Below, piece after piece: positions 1-8,440 of a stretch of 64,000 nt of DNA. Origin of the DNA: Brevibacillus panacihumi W25 (GTDB lineage Bacteria; Bacillota; Bacilli; Brevibacillales; Brevibacillaceae); NCBI RefSeq assembly GCF_000503775.1, contig NZ_KI629782.1:620001-684000 (forward strand). The letters are read 5' to 3'. The translations under genes and the position numbers were made by a program. Position 1 is the first letter of the stretch. Every line of letters begins with the position of its first letter. The notes under the pieces are model-generated. The model saw only the letters and a program-made list of their open reading frames with translations, made no database searches and had not been told where the DNA came from.

Positions 1-346
1 CTCCGCTCAAGACCGCTGAAATGACTTTCTGGTTCAGACTGTTCTTCTTCCATTTCAAGGATACAACCTTCATTGGAAGCGGAGGATAGATCCGATAGGG
101 CACACACAGCTTTCCTTTTACCAGGCGTAGCCGCAGATTGCGAATCATCCTCTCCGTCAGCTTGATCCCCCAGTACCGCCGAAAAATGCGAGATATTTTT
201 CGCTTGCTGCCATAACGTTCAGGGAGCGGCGTATAATCGACGCCATTCACGGTGTAGACAGGCTTCCCCCTTGGTGACGCGGCAATCTGTGTCCATACTT
301 GTTCAGCCTGTTCGATAAATTGCTTGAATTGGCGCAACTGATCCAC
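1..346 (-). CDS. Hypothetical basic protein, cut off by window edge
   Basis: A minus-strand frame opens at GTG 346, six to seven bases after an excellent ribosome binding site (GGAGGAGGTG, complement of 353-362), and stays open for about 115 residues until the window ends. The product is soluble and rich in Arg/Lys (for example KRKISRIFRRYWGIK around residue 50), with no signal peptide or membrane segment in the visible part. I do not recognise the family. The frame has no stop and the RBS is strong, so it is probably a real gene whose 3' end lies outside the window. An RNA-binding or transposon-associated protein is possible, but that is a guess from the charge alone. Confidence 0.55.
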   Translation of the reverse strand, partial: MDQLRQFKQFIEQAEQVWTQIAASPRGKPVYTVNGVDYTPLPERYGSKRKISRIFRRYWGIKLTERMIRNLRLRLVKGKLCVPYRIYPPLPMKVVSLKWKKNSLNQKVISAVLSG

Positions 347-404
347 TGTTTTCACCTCCTCCTTAAACCCTATGGAGAAAGGCTCATGCTAGTACGCCCT
401 TTTG

Positions 405-851
405 CTACCCCATTTTTTTGCCGCTTTCCTCCCAGGGGTAATTGATGGATTGAGGCTTGCGAATCAAGAGTCGCACCAGGAGATAAACGACATAGTAAAG
501 AAGAGCGGGAGCTGCCCCGCCCCATATCCATGCCTCAATCTCGAACACGTTGAATAGTAGCAAAGCCAAAAGCATGCCAGCTAACGTATAGCATATGATG
601 TTGACGAGGTAAAAAAGGATCGTAGAACGGCGGAAGATGCGCTTCGTGATGGTGTCAATCAAAATCGAGCAAGGTATGCCTCCAAGAACGTAAACAGGTG
701 TTGCATAGATGAGATAGATGAACACAAGGGAAGAAAAAGACATATAGGATGTGTTCGGTTGGCGCTCTGCGATAGGTGTGTGTTGAAAATAAGCCAAAAT
801 GCTGCAAAAAATGATCGATGAAAGAAGGGCAGACAGCAGTCTTCTCAACAT
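405..851 (-). CDS. Small integral membrane protein, four predicted helices
   Basis: The 148-residue product has hydrophobic stretches at about residues 5-22, 40-65, 78-104 and 108-130, separated by short charged loops, and a basic/polar C-terminus. It starts at ATG 851 after GCGGGG at a suitable distance. There are no catalytic motifs and I do not recognise the family. It lies between the truncated gene at the window start and the large SLH protein gene, all on the minus strand but separated by the terminator at 934-977, so it is probably its own transcript. It is an uncharacterised cytoplasmic-membrane protein. Confidence 0.6.
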   Translation of the reverse strand: MLRRLLSALLSSIIFCSILAYFQHTPIAERQPNTSYMSFSSLVFIYLIYATPVYVLGGIPCSILIDTITKRIFRRSTILFYLVNIICYTLAGMLLALLLFNVFEIEAWIWGGAAPALLYYVVYLLVRLLIRKPQSINYPWEESGKKMG

Positions 852-933
852 ATTTATTCCCCGCTCACATTTTTAATGGTGTAGGTTTACTTCCTTCTAC
901 CTTACGCGAATCAGGTGTTTTTTTCCAGGTAAT

Positions 934-977
934 AAAAAGCTGACCGCTTCCCTTTTGTGGAGGAAACGGTCAGCTTC
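934..977 (-). terminator. Intrinsic terminator of the SLH protein gene
   Basis: On the minus strand a stem AAGCTGACCG(T)TTCC / GGGAAGCGGTCAGCTT closes over a short loop and is followed by TTTTT, just downstream of the SLH gene stop codon at 993. Confidence 0.85.
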
Positions 978-992
978 TTTACGTACGTAGTA

Positions 993-3338
993 CTATCGTT
1001 TCAAAACGACGATGGCGTAGACTTGCCCATCTGCTTTGGTCCACAGATCGATTTTATCGGTTTTCTTCAGATCGTCTTCATCCATGTCAGAGCCGTCGTA
1101 ATATTTCACTTTCGCATCCTCAGCCAGCTTCAGACTGGTAGAGACATCCTCGAAAAAGACGTACTTGTCACCATTGACGCGGGACTCGATGCCGATGAAT
1201 TTCACTTTCTCTTCCGCTTTTTTCCCTTGCGCGGTTGCTGCCGTCACCTCTTGGTCGCGATTCAGCGTCAATGTCGCATAGAAGAACTGATCCAGATCTT
1301 CGACCGCATCCTCTTCGCTAACATCGTATTTTTTGCCGTCCAGAACGATTTTGGCCGATGTGATCTCTCCGTTGTCCCGGCGGATCTCCACTTCTTCCAC
1401 CAGACCGCTCACCGTTTTCAGCGCTCCGGAAATCGCTTTAACCTTGCCGTCGCTGTCGAGCGTCAGTGTGTATTCCTTGTCGTTGGTAGCAGCGTTGTTG
1501 TCGATGCTGACACCAGACAGCAATTCGTACACCTTGCCGTTTACCGTGATTTTACTCCCGGATTTTTTCGTCACATAGCCTTTCACTGTCTGGCTTTCTA
1601 CTTCCAGCTCCACAATATCGTTCGTTCCCACATTGTATTTCCAGGAGACGATTCGGTAGTCATCCAGCTGATTCGCCTTGATCGTAGTGGCGGAAACACG
1701 TTTGCCATCGATCGTCAGCTTGGCTGTCGCCAGCAGGTTGTAGGTTTTCTTGTCGACTTTGATGGTTGCCAGTTTCACAGGCGGACCAGCCTGATAAGCA
1801 GTTGTGCTTCCAATCACTTTATTGCCAGCCACTTTTGTGCCCTGCTCGACTTTCTTCAGTTGACCATCCTCGTCAAAGGTCAGAATGGCGATTTTGCCGT
1901 CCTGCAATTCGTCGAGTTCGTCTACTTCCTCATCGTCCACGATCAACTCTGTGTCTCTCGTTACTTCATACTCTGCATTGCCGATCAGGATGAGATTTTC
2001 ATCCGTGTCGATTTTGATTGTCTCCGTTGCACTCAGCTTGGTGTAGACGACAGTGCTTACCTTACCGTCCACGTCGAGCGTCAGTTCTACCAGGTCACCT
2101 TTTTCCATATCCGTAAAAGAACCGGCCACCTCTTTGGCTTGAGGGTGCGCTTTTCCTTTCACAGTTGCACCGCTGGCCAGGACGTATGTCTCAGAACCCA
2201 CTTTCAGCTCTTTTTTGGCATTGGTCCCGCTTACCGCCGAGATTTTCTCGATCAGGCCGGATGTCGTATTTTTGGAGAATGTAATGGATTCGACTCTTCC
2301 GTCATCTCCCAAAACAGCGACGAATTTTTGTCCAATCTGGGAGCGCGTTACGTTTACTCCGTTGACGACCTCCAGGACCACCTCTTTGCCGTTGACAATC
2401 GCCTTGAACTGTTTCTCATCCCCGACCTTCGTGCTTGCGTTGAGTCCTGTTTTGATTACTCCTTCGACGATTTGGGAATCCGCAGTCGAAACGATGAGAA
2501 AATCAATGTTCCCTTTTTTCAGCAGGTATTCAACCTGCGCTCCCACTACGATGTTGCCGTACACCTGGGCTTTGTCGTCAATGGTGATTTCATCCTTCTG
2601 ACCTGTAATCTTCAACTTTTTGCTTGTTTTGTTGTACGCGGAGACGATTCCTTTCACCACCGGCAGCTTTTGATTGGTGCCATCCGCATTGCCGTTGCGG
2701 TCGTAGTAGGCGCCATTGGCATACACCGGCGTCTCCATGAAACGGCTGGTATACTTTGCTACGGTGTCGCGCTGTGCAGCGGCGGTCGGAGTTTCTGCCG
2801 ATTCGTAGATTCCTGTCTTATTGGCTTCCAGAAGGTACGGATAATACCATTCGCCAACCGTAGGTGTGCTTACGTTGATTTTAAGCCCTTGGACAAATAT
2901 CGTCAGCGCTTCTGCAATTTTCACGTTGTTGTTTGGTTTGAAAGTCCCGTCCGGGTATCCTTTGATGATCCCTTGGGAGACTGCGAGATTGATGTAACCT
3001 GTCGCCCAGTGATCCGCAGGCAAATCTTTGAAAACGGTCGAGCCTTGCAGCAGTCGGGCCTGCTCATCGGTATATCCCATCGCCAGTACAGCAATTTTCG
3101 CAAACTCGGCACGGGTTACTTCCTTTTTCGGCCGGAATGTTCCGTCCGTGTAGCCTTTCAGGACCCCGGCGTAATTCAGCTTGAGAATCGAATCCTTGTT
3201 GGCGTTTTGAGCAATGTCGGACAATGGCAGTGACGTAGCAGCCAATCCCATGTTGGGCAGTGCCAGCATCCCCATCAGGACAGCAACGGCCATCCCGGTC
3301 TTACAAGTTTTCGCAGATAGTGCTTTCCATGTTTTCAC
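993..3338 (-). CDS. S-layer homology (SLH) domain envelope protein
   Basis: A secreted 781-residue protein. I chose GTG 3338 because GGAGGGG (complement of 3345-3351) sits directly upstream; an open frame extends to 3416 but without an RBS. A signal peptide (residues 1-34, basic start, hydrophobic core, GLAA cleavage region) is followed by SLH domains at about 50-90 (GVLKGYTDGTFRP, VTRAEFAKI) and 102-150 (GIIKGYPDGTFKP), plus a degenerate third at 160-205. SLH domains bind pyruvylated secondary cell-wall polymer. The remaining 570 or so residues are beta-rich repeats of the type (V)xGxVxxV...KxxxxxVxGKxYxL with no catalytic signature, so a structural or adhesive surface role is likely. Monocistronic, with its own terminator. 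Confidence 0.88.
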   Translation of the reverse strand: MKTWKALSAKTCKTGMAVAVLMGMLALPNMGLAATSLPLSDIAQNANKDSILKLNYAGVLKGYTDGTFRPKKEVTRAEFAKIAVLAMGYTDEQARLLQGSTVFKDLPADHWATGYINLAVSQGIIKGYPDGTFKPNNNVKIAEALTIFVQGLKINVSTPTVGEWYYPYLLEANKTGIYESAETPTAAAQRDTVAKYTSRFMETPVYANGAYYDRNGNADGTNQKLPVVKGIVSAYNKTSKKLKITGQKDEITIDDKAQVYGNIVVGAQVEYLLKKGNIDFLIVSTADSQIVEGVIKTGLNASTKVGDEKQFKAIVNGKEVVLEVVNGVNVTRSQIGQKFVAVLGDDGRVESITFSKNTTSGLIEKISAVSGTNAKKELKVGSETYVLASGATVKGKAHPQAKEVAGSFTDMEKGDLVELTLDVDGKVSTVVYTKLSATETIKIDTDENLILIGNAEYEVTRDTELIVDDEEVDELDELQDGKIAILTFDEDGQLKKVEQGTKVAGNKVIGSTTAYQAGPPVKLATIKVDKKTYNLLATAKLTIDGKRVSATTIKANQLDDYRIVSWKYNVGTNDIVELEVESQTVKGYVTKKSGSKITVNGKVYELLSGVSIDNNAATNDKEYTLTLDSDGKVKAISGALKTVSGLVEEVEIRRDNGEITSAKIVLDGKKYDVSEEDAVEDLDQFFYATLTLNRDQEVTAATAQGKKAEEKVKFIGIESRVNGDKYVFFEDVSTSLKLAEDAKVKYYDGSDMDEDDLKKTDKIDLWTKADGQVYAIVVLKR

Positions 3339-3493
3339 AATGAACCCCTCCGAATGATCGATGGATAAAGAACGCAAAAGCAGATTTTGGTTAAGCGCTC
3401 TATTTGACGTCACCATTCACAGAAAGGTTGCACACACCATCGTGGAAAATATTTCTGGTGATGCCGGAGAGTGAAATCATGATGTACAAACGC

Positions 3494-3523
3494 AAAAAAA
3501 CCGCCTGATCATCAGACGGTTTT
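3494..3523 (-). terminator. Intrinsic terminator of rnpB
   Basis: Minus strand: CCGTCTGAT / ATCAGGCGG stem followed by seven T, immediately 3' of the RNase P RNA. Confidence 0.9.
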
Positions 3524-3536
3524 GCGTTCATATCCA

Positions 3537-3937
3537 GCAGGAAATGCTGTAAGCCAGGTTCTGTCTCTCCCGTGCTGCAAGCGGGACAAGTCCCTCGCAC
3601 AAAGAGCGGTAGTCATCTATCTATGGTGCCTGCAGACACCATCCGCCCCTCCGTTTGATTCCTTTGGGACGGTTCCCCTACCAAATTTGGGTTTCTCGCT
3701 CGCAGGGTTTACCGCGTTCCATCTTCCCTGTCGCCAGGAAAGCTACGTTTCTGTGGCACTTTCAGCGTACTCGGGCCTCAGAGAGAGCCCTTTCCACGCC
3801 GTCAGCGAGATCTAGTCTCACTGCCCTGGTTTGCACCAGGTACGAACACTCCAAGCATCTCAGCCTGGGCGAGCCTGGACTTTCCTCTACCGCCGACCGG
3901 AAAACCGATCGCGGCAGCGACTACCCGCATTTCCTGC
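3537..3937 (-). ncRNA. rnpB: RNase P catalytic RNA, type B
   Basis: This is the RNA subunit of the endoribonuclease that matures tRNA 5' ends. The minus strand carries the universal core blocks in order: GAGGAAAGTCCAGGCTCG (P4/CR-I), AAAGTGCCACAG, GGAACGCGGTAAACCC, CGAGCGAGAAACCCAAATTT, GGTAGGGGAACC, and ATAGATAGATGACTACCG (CR-V/P4 3' strand), with ACAGAACCTGGCTTACAG near the 3' end. The ends are set by the P1 helix, in which GCAGGAAATGC (complement of 3927-3937) pairs perfectly with GCATTTCCTGC (complement of 3537-3547). The arrangement matches the Bacillus-type (B) RNA. It is flanked by its own promoter and terminator. Open frames through this interval are incidental. Confidence 0.96.
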
Positions 3938-3958
3938 ACATCTCGAATTTGTATTCTA

Positions 3959-3987
3959 ACTCTACCACACACCTGTTCGCAGGTCAA
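3959..3987 (-). promoter_or_regulatory. Sigma-A promoter of rnpB
   Basis: Minus strand TTGACC (complement 3982-3987), a 17-base spacer, then TAGAGT (complement 3959-3964). The predicted start lies close to the mature 5' end of RNase P RNA at 3937. Confidence 0.8.
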
Positions 3988-4072
3988 CAAGCGACTCTTG
4001 GCTGCACTGCCAAATTGTTCCCCTCACTTTGCTGTAGTACAATAGGTATCGGGCAATGAGGAGGGATATGAA

Positions 4073-4378
4073 ATGATCATCACACCCTATGCTGCGGCTC
4101 GCCTTTCGTGGATGATCGCCGATGAGCCGGATGCAGACAAGCTTGGGATCAGGCTCATCATGACTACCACGGGATGCGGCAGCTACACGTACAGCATCGC
4201 CATTACCGAAAAGGACGAGAGCGATCGCGAGTTGGACGTGCGCGGCATTCGCCTGTTTTATAAACATACAGAAGAAGATCAGCTTGCGGGCATCTTGATA
4301 GACTGCGACGCGGCGACCAATCGCTTTTCCATCAGCCACAGCCTGCCGCTGCAAACAGACTGTCCGCATATCAACTGA
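4073..4378 (+). CDS. HesB/IscA-like (Fe-S biogenesis fold) protein
   Basis: The 101-residue product begins with the IscA/HesB-type pattern 'ITPYAAARLSWMI' and has a central 'TTTGCGSYTYSIAI' strand pair followed by the C-terminal 'IDCDAATNRFSI', as in YqkB/YneR-like members. Classical A-type carriers use three cysteines including a CxC near the C-terminus. Here only isolated cysteines are seen (in TTGCGS, IDCD and TDCPH), so scaffold activity should not be assumed. The start at ATG 4073 has GAGGAGGG upstream. It lies 13 bases before the carbonic-anhydrase-like gene, whose RBS (AGGAGG) follows its stop, so the two probably form an operon. The small size and hydrophilic sequence indicate a cytosolic protein. 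Confidence 0.7.
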   Translation: MIITPYAAARLSWMIADEPDADKLGIRLIMTTTGCGSYTYSIAITEKDESDRELDVRGIRLFYKHTEEDQLAGILIDCDAATNRFSISHSLPLQTDCPHIN

Positions 4379-4391
4379 CCAGGAGGCAACC

Positions 4392-4925
4392 ATGCTACTT
4401 CTACCATTTGAAAATGTCGAACCGCGTATCCATTCTTCCGTTTTTCTCGCCAAAGGCGTTGTCGTCTCCGGTGACGTCGAGATCGGCGAAGATTCCTCGA
4501 TTTGGTACAATTGCGTCATTCGCGGCGATATTGCCCCGACCGTAATTGGCCGTCGTGTCAGCGTACAAGACAACAGTACGCTGCATCAAAGTCCGAATAA
4601 TCCCCTCATCTTGGAGGATGAAGTAACCGTCGGCCACAACGCTGTCCTGCACAGCTGCATCGTACGGCGTGGCGCCTTGATCGGCATGGGAGCCATCGTC
4701 CTCGACCGCGCTGAAATCGGAGAGGAGGCTATGGTCGCTGCAGGCGCGCTCATCCCTCCAGGAATGAAGGTTCCGCCGCGCACACTCGTCGTCGGATCGC
4801 CTGCCAAGGTAAAACGCGAGCTGACCGAAGATGACTTCAAGGAATTGCGCCGCATCCGCCAATCCTATGTGGACAAGGGAAAAACCTACCGCAAACTGGA
4901 AGAAAATCCGCTCGACCGCAAATAG
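4392..4925 (+). CDS. ytoA: Gamma-class carbonic anhydrase family hexapeptide-repeat protein
   Basis: The 177-residue left-handed beta-helix protein has hexapeptide turns through residues 17-140 (VVVSGD, VEIGED, SSIWYN, CVIRGD). The three metal-ligand histidines of the gamma-carbonic anhydrase family correspond to STLHQS, TVGHNA and AVLHSC. Members bind zinc or iron as trimers; many bacterial homologues such as B. subtilis YtoA lack demonstrated CO2 hydration activity, so the reaction is inferred. It starts at ATG 4392 after CAGGAGGCAAC. It is the second gene of a probable two-gene operon with the HesB-like gene, followed by the inverted repeat at 4943-4980. The length is typical (170-180). 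Confidence 0.85.
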   Translation: MLLLPFENVEPRIHSSVFLAKGVVVSGDVEIGEDSSIWYNCVIRGDIAPTVIGRRVSVQDNSTLHQSPNNPLILEDEVTVGHNAVLHSCIVRRGALIGMGAIVLDRAEIGEEAMVAAGALIPPGMKVPPRTLVVGSPAKVKRELTEDDFKELRRIRQSYVDKGKTYRKLEENPLDRK

Positions 4926-4942
4926 CAAATATGCTGGATCGT

Positions 4943-4980
4943 GAAAAAAAAGCCGTTCTGCTCAGGTTGCAGACGGCTTC
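4943..4980 (-). terminator. Convergent-gene terminator (stronger on minus strand)
   Basis: Inverted repeat AAGCCGT...ACGGCTT. The minus strand ends in a run of eight T, terminating the DUF1385 gene. On the plus strand the tail is only CTTCTTCGTTTT, so termination of the carbonic-anhydrase-like gene would be weaker. Confidence 0.75.
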
Positions 4981-4997
4981 TTCGTTTTCGTTCCTGA

Positions 4998-5678
4998 TTA
5001 CGCTGCTTCTTTTGCAGTCATATCGCGAATATGTTCATACAGGAGATAGGAGCGAATCGCCGTCTCCAGATGCAGCCGATCCGGTTCCTTGGTCGTAAAA
5101 TGCTTTTGGGAAAAGGCGGAAAGCTGGTATACAAAACGGAACGGCTTGCGCAGGTAGCGATCCCCGAACATGCCGGCTAACAACAGTAGTCCCCCGCATA
5201 CAAGGCTCCATTCCAGCGGAAGAAATAGAAAGGCAAGCAGAAATCCGGTAAAAAACCAGATGACCAGATTTGTGGAACAGCCGTCGTTGACGATATTGGC
5301 TCGCGCAATCTCGCCAAGGGCCTCCATAGACTTCCTTCCTTGATAGCTGAACACTTTGTGTTCTGCTCCATGAAATTTTTTTAATCTGCGAGGAAATACG
5401 AAGTGAAAGCCAGCCAGGTAGATGGCAATCCAGGCAGGATCTACAATCGCCCAGGATGGCTTGAGAAAAGCAGCTACCGCATAACAGATCAGGAACAGGT
5501 GAAAAACTTGGTAATACCAAGGGAAAGAGAAAAAAATCCGGTACCAGAGCTTGCCTATCGTTCGAACCGTCATTTTTTCCGCCCACAGGTGGATCACGCC
5601 GTCTTTCACTTCGGCACAAGCGAGAACGTTGCGATCATGAAAAAGCACTCCACGGCCAAATGATATTCCCATTATCAT
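4998..5678 (-). CDS. DUF1385 family membrane protein (YqhQ-like)
   Basis: The 226-residue product carries the DUF1385 signature KFHGAEHKVFSYQG followed by the 'ARANIVNDGCSTNLV' block, where YqhQ-type proteins have NAR..HPRCGT. Hydrophobic segments at about 50-70, 75-95, 137-157 and 160-175 predict a polytopic membrane protein. It is shorter than YqhQ (about 318), lacking much of the N-terminal region. The conserved H and C/E residues suggest metal binding, but no function is established for the family. It starts at ATG 5678 preceded by GGAGGAG. It converges with the ytoA-like gene and shares the hairpin at 4943-4980. Confidence 0.75.
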   Translation of the reverse strand: MIMGISFGRGVLFHDRNVLACAEVKDGVIHLWAEKMTVRTIGKLWYRIFFSFPWYYQVFHLFLICYAVAAFLKPSWAIVDPAWIAIYLAGFHFVFPRRLKKFHGAEHKVFSYQGRKSMEALGEIARANIVNDGCSTNLVIWFFTGFLLAFLFLPLEWSLVCGGLLLLAGMFGDRYLRKPFRFVYQLSAFSQKHFTTKEPDRLHLETAIRSYLLYEHIRDMTAKEAA

Positions 5679-5754
5679 GATGAGCTATTCTCCTCCCGTC
5701 CCCAAGTCGCTATAATAAGAAAGTATGTTTACATAAATGAAGGAGGTCCACCCC

Positions 5755-6870
5755 GTGATTCGCATGGTTCCAAATACTCCTCTGACGCCCTCTCAAGATC
5801 CGTGGGAGCCGTTGCATGCAGCGACACCGCCCGCGTATCGTTTGACGAGCGTCGAATTTACCGTCACCAATCTATGTAATCTTCGCTGCGAGCATTGCGC
5901 AGTCGGAGATACGCTTCGATACAAGGATGATCCTTTTTTGCCCATAGACTTGATCCTGCGTCGTCTGGATGAGGCCAAAGACCTGCGTACTATCAGTATA
6001 ACAGGCGGCGAACCGATGTACAGCGAACGGACCGTCAAGGAAGAGATTCTGCCGCTCTTGAAATACGCGACAGAGCGAGGCTTGCGTACACAGATCAATT
6101 CCAATTTAACGATGCCATTTTCCCGTTACGAGCTGATTCTCCCTTACATAGATGTGATGCATATCTCGTGGAACTGGACGACCCCTGAGGAGTTCCATTC
6201 TATTGTTTACGCAAAAGCACCTCGGGAGGTTTCAAGCAAACAGGCAGAAAACCTGTTTGTTCAGATCATGGAAAATGCGCAAAAGTTGGCTCAAGCGGGA
6301 GTTTTTGTATCCGCAGAAACCATGCTGAACCACCGGACTGCACCCAAGCTGGATATTCTGCACAGCCAGATTCAGGAAATGGGCAGCAAACGCCATGAAA
6401 TCCATCCGATGTACGCAAGCGACTTCGCCCGAGATCTTTCCGTCCTCTCCCTGGATGAACTTCGCGATAGTATTCACCACTTGCTAGATATTCGCAACGA
6501 AGAGCTGTGGATGCTGTTTGGGACGCTCCCCTTTTTCGCGTGCAGCCCTTTGGAAGCGGACAGAGAACTGGTTCATCGCTTACGTCGCAGCAAAAATGTG
6601 ACAGTTCGCAATGATCCGGATGGTCGCAATCGATTAAACGTGAATGTCTTCACAGGCGACGTGATCGTAACTGATTTCGGTGACGTAGAGCCGCTTGGCA
6701 ACATCCATCATGAGCCATTGCAGTCGATGTTCGACCGCTGGCAGGCCCATCCGCTAAACCAGACGATTAATTGCTTCTGCCCAAGCGTCGCCTGTTCCGG
6801 CCCCAATCTGCTTGTCGCCAATACTTACTACCAGGGAACGGACTTTACGAAGCGCAAAGCCATCCTCTAA
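5755..6870 (+). CDS. yfkAB: Radical SAM / CxCxxxxC-motif protein YfkAB
   Basis: A 371-residue radical SAM enzyme. The [4Fe-4S] motif CNLRCEHC (C41, C45, C48) starts a TIM-barrel half, SITGGEP follows, and the C-terminus carries the family-defining CFCPSVAC (CxCxxxxC) for a probable second metal site. This combination identifies YfkAB of Bacillus, whose substrate is unknown. GTG 5755 is chosen because AAGGAGGT (5740-5747) lies upstream at the right distance; the ATG at 5737 lies ahead of that ribosome site. A TATAAT-like -10 is at 5711-5716. The SASP gene follows 32 bases downstream with its own RBS, so co-transcription is possible. Confidence 0.88.
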   Translation: MIRMVPNTPLTPSQDPWEPLHAATPPAYRLTSVEFTVTNLCNLRCEHCAVGDTLRYKDDPFLPIDLILRRLDEAKDLRTISITGGEPMYSERTVKEEILPLLKYATERGLRTQINSNLTMPFSRYELILPYIDVMHISWNWTTPEEFHSIVYAKAPREVSSKQAENLFVQIMENAQKLAQAGVFVSAETMLNHRTAPKLDILHSQIQEMGSKRHEIHPMYASDFARDLSVLSLDELRDSIHHLLDIRNEELWMLFGTLPFFACSPLEADRELVHRLRRSKNVTVRNDPDGRNRLNVNVFTGDVIVTDFGDVEPLGNIHHEPLQSMFDRWQAHPLNQTINCFCPSVACSGPNLLVANTYYQGTDFTKRKAIL

Positions 6871-6902
6871 GTCGGGCAGACTAAGCCCAGAGGTGAGATG
6901 CG

Positions 6903-7163
6903 ATGAGCAGACGCAGAAGACCGCTCGTTCCCCATGCTCGTGCAGGTTTGGATGCCTTGAAAGCAAAAGTCGCAAATGTGAGCGATCCCGACCAGGCGAA
7001 ATACGAGGTGGCCGAAGAATTGGACGTACCTTTGCAGCATGGCTACAACGGTCAGCTAAGCGCTCATGATGCGGGGCGCGTCGGAGGACAGCTCGGCGGG
7101 AACATGGTCAAGGAAATGGTTCGTATGGCGCTCGAAGCTGCGAGTCAAAAAGATCGTATGTAG
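6903..7163 (+). CDS. Alpha/beta-type small acid-soluble spore protein
   Basis: The 86-residue SASP coats spore DNA, giving UV and heat resistance. The hallmark blocks are LDALKAKVAN, the GPR protease site region KYEVAEELDVPL, and the C-terminal DNA-binding block LSAHDAGRVGGQLGG followed by MVKEMVRMA. It is somewhat longer at the N-terminus (Arg-rich SRRRRPLVPHARAG) than the usual 60-72 residues. It starts at ATG 6903 after GAGGTGAGATGCG. Expression is expected from a sigma-G promoter in the forespore (family knowledge); I could not pick one out. A bidirectional terminator follows at 7184-7222. Confidence 0.93.
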   Translation: MSRRRRPLVPHARAGLDALKAKVANVSDPDQAKYEVAEELDVPLQHGYNGQLSAHDAGRVGGQLGGNMVKEMVRMALEAASQKDRM

Positions 7164-7183
7164 GAATTTTGGGCGCACAACAG

Positions 7184-7222
7184 AAAGCACCCCGCTGTTT
7201 TTTATAAACACGGGGTGCTTTT
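7184..7222. terminator. Bidirectional intrinsic terminator
   Basis: AAAGCACCCCG...CGGGGTGCTTTT with T/A runs on both sides, between the SASP gene (+) and the 62-residue gene (-). Confidence 0.9.
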
Positions 7223-7229
7223 ATGCATA

Positions 7230-7418
7230 TCAACGCATACGGTCCAATTTTTTGGCGCTTGCCTTACGCTGTCCAAGCATGGTGCGACTGATAGTGTTAA
7301 CCTTGTGAAAAGAATCGAATACTTGATCCAGAACCTCCACAAGCTCACGTATCTGCACGACTTTGCCATAAACACCCAAAAAATGATGCCGCACATTTTT
7401 TCCATTCAGCCCGAACAA
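7230..7418 (-). CDS. Hypothetical 62-residue protein
   Basis: This small frame starts at TTG 7418, six bases after a near-perfect ribosome binding site (GGAGGAGGAGGTG, complement of about 7424-7436), and ends directly before a shared terminator, which supports a real gene. The product is amphipathic, with a helical centre (VVQIRELVEVLDQVFDSF) and a strongly basic tail (QRKASAKKLDRM). There is no membrane segment and I recognise no family. The Lys/Arg-rich tail could indicate nucleic acid or ribosome association, but nothing in the sequence proves it. Confidence 0.55.
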   Translation of the reverse strand: MFGLNGKNVRHHFLGVYGKVVQIRELVEVLDQVFDSFHKVNTISRTMLGQRKASAKKLDRMR

Positions 7419-7515
7419 GTCCGCACCTCCTCCTCCATCTTCTACTGCTACCTTATGCGGGTGGAGCAGAAGTGGAAATGGAGAAGCAAGGAGCTATGCG
7501 CCCATTTTTTCAACG

Positions 7516-8307
7516 TTAGAATGTATACAGGTTGGGACGTCGGTCGTCATAAACCAAGATGCGGCTCCGCACCTCATCTACCAGTGACAAGTCCAGCTCG
7601 GCCCTGACGATTTCCTCCTGCTGCATGCCTTCCGCTACGATTTCCCCCCAGGGATTGACTACCAGAGAATGGCCGCAGAACATGTTGCCGCCGCCTTCTC
7701 CTACCCGATTGCATGCAACGACGTACATCTGGTTTTCGATTGCTCTCGCGATAAGTAGCTGTCGCCAATGATCCAGTCTCGGATGGGGCCATTGAGCCGT
7801 GACGAACAGAACTTTTGCTCCCCGCAGGGCGTGGAGCCGAACCCATTCAGGGAAGCGGATGTCGTAGCAGATCACGGAAGCAACACATTGATCGTCGAGT
7901 TGAAACATGCCAGGCTGCTCTCCGGCGGCCATGAATTGATCTTCCTTCATCAAGCGGATCAGGTGAACTTTGGAGTAGGTTCCGGCCAGTTGCCCATGCC
8001 GATCATATGTATAAGTCGTATTGTAGACTTGTCCCGCTCGTTTTTCAGCGATCGAACCGCCAATGACGTGACAGTTGAGCTTTTGTGCCACTTCCTTCAA
8101 CAGGCTATGGGCTCGCCTTCCCTCCGGATCAGCGATCTCTCCCAGTCTTCCCAGATCATATCCGGTATCCCATAATTCCGGCAAAATGACAGCATCCACG
8201 CTCTCCCCTCGTGCCAACTGATCGACGAGGCGTCTTACGCTTTCTACGTTTTGCTCAGGCTGACCAAAAGCGATGTCCATCTGGAGCATCGCCACCTTCC
8301 ACTTCAT
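7516..8307 (-). CDS. Nitrilase-superfamily carbon-nitrogen hydrolase (omega-amidase-like)
   Basis: The 263-residue cytosolic amidase has the nitrilase catalytic triad Glu44 (ILPELWDTGY), Lys113 (YSKVHL) and Cys147 (VICYDIRFPE). The length and the C-YDIRFPE-W-R context match the 2-oxoglutaramate/omega-amidase group, which includes B. subtilis MtnU of methionine salvage. No other mtn gene is nearby, so the substrate (2-oxoglutaramate or 2-oxosuccinamate) is inferred from family only. It starts at ATG 8307 after GGGGGGAACGTT. It stands alone between the 62-residue gene and the LysM gene. I see no strong terminator downstream. Confidence 0.85.
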   Translation of the reverse strand: MKWKVAMLQMDIAFGQPEQNVESVRRLVDQLARGESVDAVILPELWDTGYDLGRLGEIADPEGRRAHSLLKEVAQKLNCHVIGGSIAEKRAGQVYNTTYTYDRHGQLAGTYSKVHLIRLMKEDQFMAAGEQPGMFQLDDQCVASVICYDIRFPEWVRLHALRGAKVLFVTAQWPHPRLDHWRQLLIARAIENQMYVVACNRVGEGGGNMFCGHSLVVNPWGEIVAEGMQQEEIVRAELDLSLVDEVRSRILVYDDRRPNLYTF

Positions 8308-8400
8308 AACGTTCCCCCCTGAACCTCTATTTCTTCCATCGTAGCCTTCCCCCGAAAAGAGATCAAGTGAAAACTAGATAGAATACTATGAAAAATGAAA

Positions 8401-8429
8401 ATACCCAAAGACATTAAGTCTTCAGGCAT
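8401..8429 (-). terminator. Intrinsic terminator of the LysM gene
   Basis: Minus strand 12-bp stem with G-T pairs (ATGCCTGAAGAC / GTCTTTGGGTAT) followed by TTTTCATTTTT. Confidence 0.7.
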
Positions 8430-8440
8430 TTTGGAAAAAC

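Noticed and set aside
957..3233. A 758-codon open frame on the plus strand opposite the SLH gene
   Set aside because: It mirrors the codon pattern of the SLH gene, has low-complexity Phe/Arg/His content, no RBS or family match, and the minus-strand protein has clear signal and SLH domains.
3522..4059. Several open frames across the RNase P RNA interval
   Set aside because: The conserved RNA core covers the region; the frames have no RBS and no protein signature.
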